Under the pieces are notes generated by a model. It saw nothing but the letters and a program-made list of their open reading frames with translations. It had not been told where the DNA came from and searched no databases. Below are positions 10,045-22,085 of a stretch of 64,000 nt of DNA, in pieces (the stretch's first letter is position 1; each line of letters begins with the position of its first letter). A program made the position numbers and the translations under genes. Source of the stretch: Gonapodya prolifera JEL478 (taxonomy: Eukaryota; Monoblepharomycota; Monoblepharidomycetes; Monoblepharidales; Gonapodyaceae); assembly GCA_001574975.1 (NCBI GenBank), contig KQ965743.1:371660-435659 (forward strand). Direction: 5' to 3'.

Positions 10045-13000
10045 CTACTTCAATTTTGCAAGGAATTCAGTTCCACCGTACTCCTGGTACTGGGCTTCAT
10101 CCCACATGGCGTCAAGACTTTGGAGAATGTCCTTTGCATTCTCCTTTGCACCCAGTTTCTTCTTTTCGGCACTTTTGGCTTTCCCAGAGGACATGGATGT
10201 CGGGGGGTTCAAAAGATCTAACAGCTCCTCCTTACCACCAGCGCCGATCAGTGTTCCCAATCCAACGTTCTTCTCGTTAATGACCGAGCTCGCGATGCTC
10301 AGCTTGAACCGCTGCAGACCCATGATCTTCTCCTCGATTGAGCCACGCGTGATCAAGCGATAGACATTGACGACTCGTTTTTGTCCTATGCGATGTGCTC
10401 GATCCATAGCCTGTAGATCTTTCATGGGATTCCAATCGTGTTCAACAAAGATCACTGCGTTACAGGAAAATCTTGGTGAGAGACCACAAAAAGGAGAAAA
10501 GGCGCTCGGAAAACTTCAACTCACCAGTGTCCGCTCCAGTAAGATTCAAGCCCAAACCTCCAACATGTGTTGTGAGAAGCAATACATCAAAGCTTGGGTC
10601 GCTATTGAACTTGCGGACGATGTCGTGTCTCTTGGTGGACTCAACACCTCCGTCCAGTCTCATGTACGTTACACCGGGCATTTCTCTCCGGAAAAGATCG
10701 TTCTCGATCATATCCAGCATTTGCTTTTGTTGGCAGAAGATCAGAGCACGATGCTGTGACACTGGAGGAGACGATGAGGCGGTACCTGCCGTTGATGATT
10801 GTCCCGTTCCAGGGTCCCCGAGCTCTCCAGTTTCACCGCCAATACCACACCCGAGCAAAAGCTCCTTTAGAGCGAGGAGTTTTGGAGCATACTTGAGGTC
10901 ACGGATTGAAGAGCCTTCCTTCCTCAATAATTTCTCCACATCCTCGTACTGCGGGTGGTCCGGTGACAGAACAAGAGCCGGGTGGTTACACAGCTTGCGT
11001 AGATATTGGAGTGCCTGGAATATATGCTTCGCCCCAGATCCCTTGTCCGCTTTTTCCTCGGTTCCTGAATCGACATCCATTGAGTCCTCGATCTCAGATT
11101 GTGCGCGGCTCTCAGAAAACTCCTTGTAGAGCATAAGCTGGAGATCGGAAAGATCACAGTAGTAGTCTTGAATGATTTTCGGGGGAAGGTCGTCGAGCAC
11201 CTGCTCCTTCATCCTTCTCAGAATGAAGGGGAGTACCTGACGGTGAAGGGACTCAAGGGCGAGGGAGCCAGCTTCTTGCTCCTTGCTCGACGACTTTGCG
11301 TCTTTACTGGCCGCGATCGGCTTGCTGAAACGATCGTTGAACTGCTGTTGAGACCCCAAGAAGCCGGGCATGAGGAAGTCAAACAAGCTCCACAGCTCCA
11401 GGACTTTGTTTTGAACTGGTGTGCCGGAAAGAACAAGTCGGTGGCGTGCGATCAATGACTTGGTCGCCCGTGTGAGTTTTGTTGCCGGGTTCTTTATGAC
11501 GTGGCCTTCGTCCAAGACGCAGAAATTCCAATCAATCGCTGATAGTGTGTCAACATCCAGGCGGAGAGTGTCGTATGACACTATCACAACGTCATTGTCT
11601 TTAAGCCGTCCCCGCAATCTGTAGAAGGGATGTCATTAAGTTATGCACGGGCGGAGAAACGAAGATGGACTAACTTTAGCCTCTCCGGAGCGGGTCCTTG
11701 GTACATTAGCGCTTTCATTTGTGGAGCAAAATTGCCGATTTCGTGAAACCAATGAGCGACGATGGTGGGAGGGCATACGACAAGAGAGGGCAAGTGGGCA
11801 TCGGCAGGTGAGTTGGTTTCAGCAAAGCGCTCGCGACGCGATTTGTGATCCGACGCAATTATGGTTATCGTTTGTAATGTTTTCCCAAGGCCCATATCTA
11901 AATACCATATTCTGTTCAATATCGTGAAATGCTCTTTCGAAACGAAAACAAACTCACCATCACAAAGAATACCATGCAAACCGTATCTCGACAAAAACGC
12001 AAGCCAACTGACACCTTCTTTCTGGTACTTCCTTAAATCCGCTTTCACCGTCCCTTCCGGCACTTCAAACTCCTCCACTTTTTCCTGCCCGATAAGTTGC
12101 CCGATGAACTTGCGCTCTTCTCGCTTTTGGGCAAGAAGGTGATCCGCCAAACCCTCGGGGTCCGGAGTTCCCGGTTCCAGAGGCATAATTCTCACAAGTT
12201 CAGCAAATGTCCTGGAACAGAGCACGCGAGTCGGGTTATTCTGATCAGATATTCGACGGAGGACCGGGACGACAAGGAAAATGAGATACGGTAGAAGCAT
12301 TCGGAGCTCTACGGACTGTACAATATGATACACAGCCTCAGCACCTGCTTGGCGGTGATGAAGACTCGTCACATCGTCAAGAAGTGGGAGCACTCGATCA
12401 ATTACGATGGGAAATACATCTCGGGGAGCCGCGGCTGTGAGCGATCCAATACATCGCGCGGCAACATTTCGTATGAGGGCATGCGTGGAGCGCAGAGCGT
12501 GGGCAACAGAAGGAACGAGCTCCAGGGTCTGGTCTCGCACGGAGCCCCCCGTTTGGAACAAAGACCGGGCCAGCACTGAGAGAGTGAACAGACTGTTGAC
12601 AGCTTCCTGAACAAATACTGTGCCAGTGAGGTCAGCTTGAGACATATCCACCGCTTGGTCACTGAATTCTTTGAGCCCGCCCTTGAGGAGTTCAAACGAC
12701 CTCGGAATTTTTTCAAAGAGGCTGCTCGCGAAATCAAGGCACAGTTGAGAGAAGAACACCTCGGAGCCTCTCTTAGCTACCGTCCGCAATGATTTCTGAT
12801 AGTCGTCTTCATTCTCGATCGCACCACGAACGTCAACGTCCATCAAATCCAGCTGATTCGGTCCCACAGACGTCTTCCGGCGCTTTCCATTCTGGGCACT
12901 CTCACCACCAAGCATGGAGCTGGCCTTTCGCGTTATCGCAGGGCGTCCCTTGATGGTATCATCTGCACCACCGGATTCGAAGTCCCAGCCAGCAATGCTG

Positions 13001-16000
13001 AGGATTCCTGGACCCGGGATCATATCACTTCGCACCTCAAGCCCATCCTTCACCTGATCGCCCGACAAGAACCCTCCCACGTTGCGCACAATCTTATCCG
13101 CCGCGTTGGGCCCTGTACCGCCCTTCTCGATGAGGGCAACCAGAAACTTGCTGAGCCAGCGTGCTGAAATCTCCTGAATCTGAGCGTTCTTCTCCCGAGA
13201 GATAGAATTGACCAGGTTTCGAACAATCGGGTTGATCTTCGGGGGAACGTTGCCCAAGGCCACGACTGCGCCTGCCATTCCGCCAAGAACTCTCACTGTG
13301 GCGTCGACAAACTGCCTCTGATACCACGCGTTCGCCCCAATTACCGCTCGCCGAGCAGCCTCCAATGACCCCTTAAAGTGCTCTCGCATCTCTGGCGAGG
13401 GAATCAGCGAGAGCAGGCGAGCAAACTCTTCATCCGTGCACAAAGCCGCTGCAGCCTCTGGAGCGAAGACCAGGCCAGCTCCTGCCCCGGCTGCTCCAGG
13501 TAACGGATGGAGGGGAGGAATACTGGCGACAGGGGTCCCTGACTGCGCGAGTATGTTGAGCATGAGCTGTGCTTCGCCACGCACGCGTGCTGACCAGGGC
13601 ATGGATTCTAGGTACAGAGTCTTTGTGGTTCCACCTTCCGCCTCGACAAGAAGCGACATGAGCAAGTCCCACAGTTTCCCTAGCTCTGGAATGGTGTCGG
13701 CTGGATGGGCTGGGGCTGATCCCTCTGTAGGTCCCGCTCCGCTCGGGGGCAAGGACCAGCCTGCCCACGATTGAACGGCCAAAGTCGCGATAAGGCGCTG
13801 CCCCGCCCACCCTGCCTGCAAATACCGAGCAAGCAATGCCTCGATGTATGTCCCACCGCCGGCTCTGTCCGTGTCTCCTGCCAAAACCGCCATGACCTCT
13901 CCAATTGCCCTCGCGCCCGCTAAACGTCCAGCCCACACCTCGTCCTCGGGCACGACGCCCAAGTCACCAGCCGCAATGGCCCGGTCATGCGGGGCGAGAA
14001 CCTGCCACTGCTCCGAATTCGACCCTGAGTAGGACGCCGCGAAGGATGACGACGCAGCAGTCTGCTTCCCACGCTTGCCCGCCTTTCCCGCGCGCCCCGC
14101 TTTGACGGACGCCGCAGGCACACCTCCTCCATCCGACGTGTTGCTGACCGCGACGTACATGGTTCCTGTATCGAGCGGCTTCCCGACAGGTGTGGCGATA
14201 AGGGCGAACATGTTGCCGAGGGTAGGGAGCGACAGCGCGGCCCGTGCGCTAGCCTTGTCCGCCGCAAATAGGCGAGCCACAGCCGAGGCCGCGGTCGAAG
14301 TGGCCGCAAGAACGGTGCGGCGGTCTTCGAGGACAAAGTTTTGGAAGAGGGTGCGCACGACGTCCGTGTGGAGCCACTCTGCCGCTGTTGTTGTCCCCAT
14401 TCCCGAGCCGTCGACCTGGGTCGCCCCGATTGCTGATTCCACGAGCACCGTGAGACACCGGACGACAGCACTCCTGACTCCCGGAGCGGAATGCCTGAAA
14501 AATGGCAGCAACCTCCTGACGAGCACGCCCATATCAACCCCACTGTCCGTCCCCAAGAACGCTCTGACCTCTGGAACACCGACCAGCTTTCCCAGCAGCT
14601 CGCACACGGACGCAGTCGACGCCGTCAAGTCATCCAGCACGCCCAAAGTATCCCACGCCGCGCGGAGCACGCGGTCGAACACCACGCGTGGGGGCAATAG
14701 TCGCGGCAATGTCTCCGCCACTGGCACCAAGCTCGCCGCACACACGGCACGCACATCGTCGTCCGGATCACCCAGACCCTGCACGAGGGCCGCAACAAGG
14801 GGACTCAGCCCGTCAATGATGTCACCGTCGATCGAAGGGCGCAGCACATCCCCAAGACTGCCCAAGTCGCCCCTGACGGCCATCCACCATCGCACACCGA
14901 CCGCGCCTCCGTAGCGGGCCTCCCAACCCTCGCCGTCGCCCGCGCCACGCATCAGCACAAGCAAGCCCTTCTCGAGCGCCGTCCTCGCGACGGCGGGGGA
15001 GCACCACCGCACGGCGGCTCCGAGGGCCATCCCGACGGTCTCTCTGACGGGACACACTGCGCCCTCCGCGCCGGCAAAGTCGGCGAACCTGTCGAGCCCT
15101 AGCACGGCGACGAGACGCACGAGGAGGTCCTCGGTCCACCTGTCGTGGCGCGCGTCGTTGGCCGGGCGTGGTAGCCCCGGCACGCGCGCTGCACCGCGAC
15201 CCGAGGCGGATAGGAGTGCGCGTAAACCCAGCGCGGCGCCGTGCCGGACGGTCCAGATGGGGGAGAGCAGGTCGTGGCAGAGTTGTGCGCATAGGTGGGA
15301 GAATGGCCACGTGGGGTGTGTGAGTGGGTCGTAGAGGGGCAGGTCGGATGGTGGGGGGGGAGGCGGGGTGTCGGAGGAAGAGGACGGGTCTGCGTCGGCG
15401 TGTTGGGATTGGGACGGGTGCGCGATGACGATTTTGTTCGGTGCCGGCGAATCGTCGGAGAGGGGCGAGTCGAGGTCGGTCGGGTCCAAGGAGGCGGAGG
15501 AGGAGGCGCCCTGTTCGAGTTTGACCCGGACGGGTGTCGGGAGGGGGGATGGGTGGGAGGAGCCGGCGAGGTCGACGACGCGAACTCTGGTGGTAGGGTG
15601 ACCGTTGGAGGGGTGGTTGTGGAGTGGTGGATGGGCGTGTGGTGTCACAGAGCAGTTGATGTCACAGGGAGCAATCGCGGGTAGGTGAAAACAAAGAGTC
15701 AGATCACTCCCACACACCGCCTTCCCCCTCCCCCACTCAAAATCCAAAACCCACTTAAACCCGGGCCCCCCACCCTTTGCCGCCATCCTCGCCTTCCTCT
15801 TAAGCATGTTTCGTTCCCGCGCTGACAGGTTCGGGTTGTCCAAGACGTCGTCACCGGACGATTGCGTCGGTGTTGCGGACGGGGCCGGTGTGGGCGGGGG
15901 TGCGGGCGAGGGGTTGCGAGGTGGAGCGCGGGCGCTGAGTGTGGTTGTACGTTTGTGGATGGGTGGAAGTGGTTGAGGGGAAGGCGAAGGGGAAGTAAAG

Positions 16001-16973
16001 GGGTGAGTTGAAACATTGTGGGAAAGACCGGCCGTCAAGGCGAACGCCGCCGCCATAAAACTACTCGTTCCAAGAATGATCCAGCCCAACTCTCTCGCGT
16101 TCTCCTGCTCCATCCAATCACACTTTTGTTGAATGGATACTTCAACTTCAACTGATGTCCTCATTCATTCTCCTCGCAAGGCTGGTCTTGCACCATGACA
16201 CCGTCTCTTTCGTTCCCTCCCCACCCCCTCGCCCCCCCCACCACCCGACAAGAGACGCACCTTCTTGCCTTTCTGCTCTTTTCAAAGATCTCCTCGACCA
16301 TGACCTCCTCCTTGACCGCTTTCGCCGCGGCTGGCTTGTTGGGGTCGGCGTCGTCCAACAAGTCGCTATCCGCCACGACTTCGGTGCCCGCCATAGCCGT
16401 CTCCACGCCGAGTTGCTCACGAATCTGCCTCCTCATATACGCCAACCTCTCCCTGGGATCCATTGCAGCCAAATCCGGTGGAGGGTCGTACTCTGCGCCC
16501 GCCGACGCCAGGAGCGGTTTCCCCAACGACACGACATGCGAGAAGTCGACGTCTGCAAAGTAGAGTTTCGACGAGAGGTCGTCGATGGGGTCGGGGGGTT
16601 CGAACAAGGTTGGGTCGGACGACGGGTCGAAGGGGACAGAACCGGACGGCAAGGGGTCCCAGTCGGGCACGGCGCGCGCGATCTCCTCGATGGCGGACGC
16701 GGCGGCCGTGCGGGTTTCCCAGGATGGCGAGCGGAGGTGGGCTACGACCTGTTGAAAGGGTCATGGGCCACGTCATCGGTGGCGTGAGCACGGGATCGGG
16801 ACGAAGAAGAAAGGAAGGAAAGGGACAAAGACACTCACGGGGGCGAGAATGAGAAACAGGTCCTGCAGTCGCTGGCGCTGGATGTCGCCGAGCTGGACGG
16901 CCGCCGCGTGGCGCACTGCAGCGTTTGTGCCCGAGTCGAGCAGCGCGATGAGACGCTGCAGTCGTGTTGCCAT
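10045..16973 (-). CDS. MOT1: MOT1/BTAF1: TBP-removing Snf2-family ATPase
   Basis: Large SWI2/SNF2 ATPase that dissociates TBP from DNA. The start '[16 protein letters not shown]' at 16973 matches the conserved MOT1 N-terminus ('RL..L..LLDTGS'), followed by HEAT repeats. Predicted exons: 16973-16839; 16748 to about 16259; about 15935-11958 with one possible small intron near 15600-15710; 11897 to about 11680; about 11617-10523; and about 10455-10045. The block '[15 protein letters not shown]' is the family's conserved motif between the first HEAT groups. Helicase motifs are visible: GILCD/DMGLGKT (Walker A, rebuilt across the intron 11957-11898), '[11 protein letters not shown]' (DEGH box), '[11 protein letters not shown]', '[19 protein letters not shown]' (rebuilt across 10523/10455) and 'DRAHRIGQ'. 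It ends EFLAKLK at 10045. The length is about 1,900 residues, as in yeast and animals. The central exon is unusually GC-rich and intron-poor compared with its neighbours. Confidence 0.95.
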
Positions 16974-17640
16974 GAGGGACGCAGATTATCCAATGCAATT
17001 CAAAAGTGCAAAAAGAAGGAATGAAAATGCGGAAATGTGGATAGGAAGCCCGAAAATGGAGTGCTTGGGTCGGGATTCGAAGTGTGGGCGATCAGCGGCG
17101 GGTAAAGCGGAATAAGCGCGGAGATTGGGCTGACGATGCTCCCTTTACAAGAGTTTTATTTTATCCCCGGCGAAATCCCATCCGGGCACGTGACCTGTGT
17201 GGCGCAGCCCCACCGGGCCTGTGTCCGCAGCACGTCGTTTAAAAACTCGCGTTTTCTCCTTCTACCTCTTCTGCCTTCCTCCGCCTCCGCTTCTTCACGT
17301 CGTACGCGCTGCGATGTACATCTCGTACAATCCATCCTCGTGTCTCGTCGCCCGTTCTGCCCTCCCGCGCACTCGTCTTCGCGATTCTTCTTCCCCTTTC
17401 TCCATCTCTGCCTCTCCCATCCAGCCATCCCATTCATCCACTCTTCTCTTCTCTCTCTACCCGCGTCCACGCATCCAATCATCGCATTCAATCATCACAC
17501 ACCAAATACTTTTCCCTCGTCTCATGGTGTCGTGCCGAGAGCTTCGCGCTCCCGTGCCGGCTGTTGAGTTGGGGCGTAAATGTTTGGGAGAGCTAATGAA
17601 CTCTTCGAACCGCTCCCGCACGTAGGCTCTTTGTTGGCCA
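16974..17640. promoter_or_regulatory. Upstream region of MOT1
   Basis: These roughly 670 bases lie directly upstream of the MOT1 start codon and contain no convincing gene. The stretch 17230-17500 is strongly pyrimidine-rich on the + strand (C/T tracts such as ttcttccccttt), so purine-rich on the MOT1 sense strand. The open frames here are low-complexity Ser/Arg or Lys/Glu products of that skew. Promoter function is inferred from position; no TATA box or named factor site can be assigned. Confidence 0.4.
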
Positions 17641-19990
17641 TATGCGTGTAGGGACTAGATAGGGAGTCACATTCTTTGGTTGTCGCTTTCGCTTGAGCTT
17701 TTCGCAGTTGTGGGTTTTCGCAGCGTTCGTTTGTTGGCTGCAGATTCGGGTTCGCATGCATTTGAAAAGTAGTCACCTCTCGGTTGATTCTATCCGTCAT
17801 GTTTAGCAGACTTGGGACTGGACCTCGTCTGGGTCGGTCTTGGGTTTGCATCGGTTTCTTTGAGATGACTATTCGTACCACTGGGTTTCGCTCTCGTCTG
17901 CTACCATCTCTTTTTGGGCACCGCAATTCTTCGTTTCTGTCCGCGTCGACCCTAGCAGAGGTCTGCACCACAGAAAAGTCAATCGCGGTGCCACCGTAGT
18001 GTTTTGAGACTCTGGTATCATGTCATGTTTCGCTGACTTGGATACGCAGTCTTTCTTTTGGTCTTGCGGTTCAGGGTCGCAGTAGGTGTTCTCGTGCTCC
18101 ACCTTGGCCTTCTCTGTTTATCTTTCGTCGACGTGAGATTCGCATACTGCTTGTGCTGATGCTTATTTCGGGTTTGCTTAAACGCCGCGAAATGCTGTCG
18201 TCAAACTGGTATCGCTCTCGTCTGCTTCCATCTCTCCTTTAGCTCCGCAATTCCTCGCTTCTGGCGTTTCTGGCGGTGTAAACTCTACTGGTGGTGTGCA
18301 CCACAGCGAAGTCAAATCGCGGTGCAACACTTTTCGATTGTGGACACTTGCATTCTCTGTCATATTTCGCCCACGTGGACGCGCGTCTTCTTGACAGGTG
18401 TGCACTGGTCTTGCTTGGGGGTCGTCTTTCGTCTGATTGATGTCGTTTTTCTCTACTCTTTTGTTTCGCCGAGTCGCACGGGGTGTCACATGTTTTTGCT
18501 TTTCGCCGACTTGGGTTTCGCAGTGTCGTTTGTTTATGCCGCGGGTCTCCGTTCGCAAGCATCCATTTATTGGCCTTGTCTGTGTCATGTTTTGCCGATT
18601 CGGTAATCGCGCTAAGCTCTTCTCGCACATGTCACGGACTTGCATTTTTCCTCCGGTTGTTGGACTGGTACCTCCTACGTCTACTTCTATCTCGATTTTA
18701 GCTCCGCAATACTTCTTTTCTGTCGGTGTCAACCCTAGCTGAGGTCTGCACCACAGAGAAGTCAGATTGCGGTGCGATATTTTTCCCGATTGTGAGCCTG
18801 TCGAGTGTCGACAAAATCCTCCTTTGGCATGTTTTCGCCGACGCAGTCCTTCTTTCGCACTTGCGGTCTCTCTGGTTTGCAGGGGATCATGCGCTCTACT
18901 TTGACCTTCTGCTCTATTTATCTTTTGCCGACTTGAGACTCGCTCGACACTTCTTCTGGAGCGTGTCTCGGGTTTCCATTATCCTTTCGTTCTCCATAAT
19001 AGTCCGACTGGTATTGCTCTTGTCTGCCACCATTCCTTTAGCTCCGCAAGTCTTCATGTCTGTCGGTGTCAACCCACGTGTGGTCTGCACCACAGATAAG
19101 TCCAATTGCGGTGCAATATCGTTCCGACAGCGGACTTGTCGAGTGTCGACACAAGCCTCCTTTCTCATGTTTTCGCCGACTTGAGACCCGCAGTCCTCCT
19201 TTTGGTCTTGCGCTTCAGGTTTGCGATTGGTTTTATCGTGCTCCACCTCGGCCTTCTGCTCTGTTTATCTTTTGCCGACTTGATACTCGCGATGTGCTCT
19301 TCGGACACGTGGCTTGGGTTTGCACCTTCGTCCAGGTAGTGTTCGTTAGACTGGTATCGCTCTCGTCTGCCACCTTCTCTTCTTTAGGACCGCAATTCTT
19401 CATTTCTGTCGATGACGTCCCGGACTGAAGTATGCACCACAGATTAGTTACATTGCGGTGCACGTTCTTGGCAATGCACGGATGTCGATACAAGCCCCCT
19501 TTGTCATTTTTCACTGACTTGGACACGCAGCTTCGTTTGGTCTGTGGTATCACGTGGTTGTTCATTCATTTTGGACATGTTCACTCTTTCTTTTCGCCGA
19601 CTTGAGACGCGCAGTCCTCGTTCTTGACACGCGTTTCAGGTGTGCATTTCTTTTCTCCTCATTCCTCTGAAGGATCTCGGTACTCCAATATTTCCGAGTC
19701 TCGCAATCTTTGTGTGACTCGGGCTCGCTTAGACTCGGTACCCATCTCGCCCTTGACTACTCTCTTTTGTTTCGCCGCCTTGGGACTCACGCTATGCCTC
19801 TTCCGGTGTGGGTCTTGGGTTTGCATTGTGCCCCCGTGTCGAGGTCGTCCGACTGGTATCGCTCTCGTCTCTGCCACCGTCTTTTGCTCCGCAATTAGTC
19901 TCTTCTATCGGTGTCAGCTCCTCCCGCGAGCTGCATCACAGATAAGTTAAATTGCGGTGCACCCTTGGCGGATATGGTGGTGAGGTAAAG
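17640..19990. repeat. Degenerate tandem repeat array A, six copies with an inverted-repeat core
   Basis: Six diverged direct copies, about 333-500 bases apart, share three blocks in the same order. Block 1 is 'ctggtatcgctctcgtctgc' followed by 'agctccgcaattcttc' and 'tgtcggtgtcaaccc'. Block 2 is a core of about 30 bases, 'tgcaccacag' plus a 10-12 base spacer plus 'ttgcggtgca', whose arms form a 9-base inverted repeat with one mismatch. Block 3 is 'tttcgccgacttgagac' then 'cgcagtcctt' and 'tggtcttgcg..tcaggtttgca'. Cores lie at 17964-17991, 18297-18326, 18747-18775, 19086-19115, 19433-19462 and 19932-19961. The core is the best conserved part, while the flanks carry insertions and deletions. 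Long frames inside it (for example on - at 18178-18732) are by-products of a T-rich, A-poor + strand. No transposase, reverse transcriptase or Pol III box is visible. Confidence 0.8.
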
Positions 19991-20097
19991 TTCTTTGGCC
20001 TCTGAGGGTGAACGGAAAGGAGACAATCTCCCAGCACTCTCCCTTCCCACACGCAAACAAATACGGATTTCATGACTGGTCTGTTTCGGGATCGGTC

Positions 20098-20118
20098 TTT
20101 TTTTTTTTTTTTTTTTTT
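20098..20118 (+). repeat. Poly-T tract
   Basis: An uninterrupted run of about 20 T residues lies between repeat arrays A and B. On the - strand it is a poly-A tract and could be the scar of a retroposed sequence, but no element with target-site duplications can be delimited around it. I see no upstream A/B boxes that would make it a Pol III terminator. Confidence 0.6.
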
Positions 20119-20329
20119 GGCGCTCTACTTCTTTCTCAAGCAATGACGTGGATGTTTATGCCTCAACGCTGCATAGCGGTGACATCATCATGCCCATCAC
20201 TCTGCCATGTTTCTTTGGGTCTCACAGCTAGCCTTTTGGTCTTGCGACTCAGGTTTGCATCAAGTTGCGTAGTTTGCTTTTGGTAGTAAGAAGCGTCTCG
20301 CTCTTCTACTCTCGTCTTTAGCTGTGTCT

Positions 20330-20960
20330 CCCAATTTCGTCTGGTTTGGGTGTGACTTGGGCTTGCATCGGTCTGGAAGTCACCTCAGCCTCGTCTTCTT
20401 TACTTTGCAGACCTGAATGCACAAACCTCCGTTTGGTCTGGGGTGTGACTCAGATTTGCATCAGCGGGCAAAGTAGTCGTGGTCCTTCCGCACAAGAGGA
20501 TGACTGATGCTATTTCTGTTTTGTGCCAGTTTTGAGATAATGCTTTTCTTTCTTTTGGTGCTCTCCGTGTATCTGGGAGAGAGATGACGTGGGCACGTGG
20601 GGTTCATCGAGCGACAAATCTTTTCACCTCAAATGTTCTCTCATTCGTCGCTGTATCTCGCAATTTCCGGGGCGTTTGGGTCCACATAGGTCTGGCAGTC
20701 ACCTTGTCCTTGTGTGCTCTTTTATTTTCGCAGATCTGGATGCGCAGTCCTCTGTTTGGTTGGGCGCGTGACTCTGATTTGCATCCGTGGGGCGCTGTAG
20801 GTCTTGGTCCTTCCAGACGTGTTGTTTCTCCAGACCAGGTAGCTCAGTTCGCCTAATCTGGCGCGAGTGTCACGTTGGCATTGGTCTTCTTAAACTCTTG
20901 ACGTCACCCGTCAGACTTCTCCGTGTTTCTCAGAAGAGAGATGACGTGGAGCACATGGAC
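20330..20960. repeat. Degenerate direct repeat B, two copies
   Basis: A second repeat type, about 320-356 bases per unit. The blocks 20370-20491 and 20689-20817 align: both begin 'ggtctgg(a/c)agtcacct', pass through 'gcagacctgaatgc' or 'gcagatctggatgc', then a 'gtttggt' block, 'gtgactc(a/t)gatttgcatc', and close with 'cttggtccttcc' or 'cgtggtccttcc'. A trailing block 'tctccgtgt(a/t)tct' plus 'gagagatgacgtgg' recurs at about 20562-20600 and 20918-20958. Parts of the unit ('ggtcttgcg.ctcaggtttgcat') resemble block 3 of array A, so the two families may be related. Confidence 0.65.
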
Positions 20961-22085
20961 CTCGTGTGGAACGAGAAAATGAACCCAACTGCTGGCTGTT
21001 TTGTGTACGTGTCACGCAATAGATTCCTCTATGTCTTCCAGACGAGTGCCATGCCCGAATGAGGGCTCGGGTTGCGTTGGCGGATGTTCTCCCTGTTCCC
21101 ACCTTGCCCATCGAACGAATCGAGAGTTCTAAACCCGAGCGCATAACCAAAAGCCCGTCACCACTTTTTGTGTGCTCGCCACTCGTGGTATATCCCTCAG
21201 TACACCTCGATACAGCGACAAGTTGTTGGGTTTCCGTTTTTGATGGAGTGCGAGTTTCATATTCCCCCAACGCTATGCGCATACATATTTGGGACACTCT
21301 TGCGTCATCAGTCGACGTTTTTTTTTTTCGTACTTGCTTCGTTTAATCCAGTTCTCGTTTTACCTCGGAGGAGTGAGTACCGTGTCGGTCTTAGTGTGCT
21401 GATGTTCTGATGAAATTACAGCTTGCGCAAATGTCTCACCATATCCACCAACCCTCGGCGCCTAGCCGCACACATGCCACGTTCGCGCCAATCGAGATAT
21501 TTTTGCGTACTTTCTTTGCTTGGTACAGAGTTTCCCGTGGTACCTTGATGGAGTATGAACTTTGCAACTTTGGAGGACGGAATGTTGTGTGAACGCAGCT
21601 TTCTCCCCGGCCCGCGCCATTCGACGCTTTCTCTTGACCACTCCAATATTTCGAGAAGCGACCAATGTTGGGCTTTGTTCGCCTTCCTTTTGTCTGCAGT
21701 TTTCTCGACGATGCATCATACATACGTGATTGCGCTCCAGAAGTGCAGGAAGAAACCCCGAGTCAGCTCGATATAGAACTTTTGCTATTCAGCGCTCTCA
21801 CCCGTCCAATCTCCAGCTGGGCTCGTTGGCTTTGTTCGTCAATTACTCATCATTCGGTATACGCTGTAAGACGCTTTTCTCTCAACTACTTTGTTACACC
21901 ACTAAACGATCGAACAGCGAATGAGAATCTACGCCATTTCATCCAACTGATGTGACATCACAGGTGCGTACAAATGAGGGTGTTGGTATCACACCAAGTC
22001 CACCTTGGATCACCCCGCCAATGTGACTGCGAACGATGCGTGAATAGCAAAAGAATAAATAGAGAGTAGTTGTAGAACTAGGATT
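20961..22085. other. Intergenic sequence without a recognisable gene
   Basis: Between the last repeat B unit and the FAD oxidoreductase gene there is about 1.1 kb of ordinary-looking, T-rich sequence. It contains only short frames with no recognisable domain. The final 150 bases (21930-22085) include 'gtgacatcacag' and are likely upstream DNA of the next gene. Nothing else is supported. Confidence 0.4.

Noticed and set aside
14075-14914. Plus-strand open frame of 279 codons
   Set aside because: It is antisense to the MOT1 HEAT-repeat exon, with Ser/Thr/Arg-rich composition and no domain.
16020-16164. A hydrophobic stretch in frame with MOT1 that looks like a transmembrane segment
   Set aside because: It lies inside a CT-rich intron. 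Splicing from about 16259 to about 15935 (acceptor cactcag) keeps the phase and yields the conserved region before the LSARERN motif.
18178-18732. Minus-strand open frame of 184 codons in the repeat array
   Set aside because: It has low-complexity Thr/Lys/Arg/Glu composition caused by base skew, no domain, and crosses repeat units.
20098-20118. Pol III terminator of a small RNA gene
   Set aside because: No A-box or B-box sequence (GGTTCGAnTCC) was found upstream on either strand. A run of 20 T is longer than needed and is more likely simple sequence.
17640-20960. CRISPR-like array
   Set aside because: Units are 320-500 bases, degenerate, with no short identical repeats or uniform spacers, and the genome is eukaryotic.
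17640-20960. LTR retrotransposon or DNA transposon remnant
   Set aside because: No reverse transcriptase, integrase or transposase fragment, no long terminal repeats, and no target-site duplication could be delimited.
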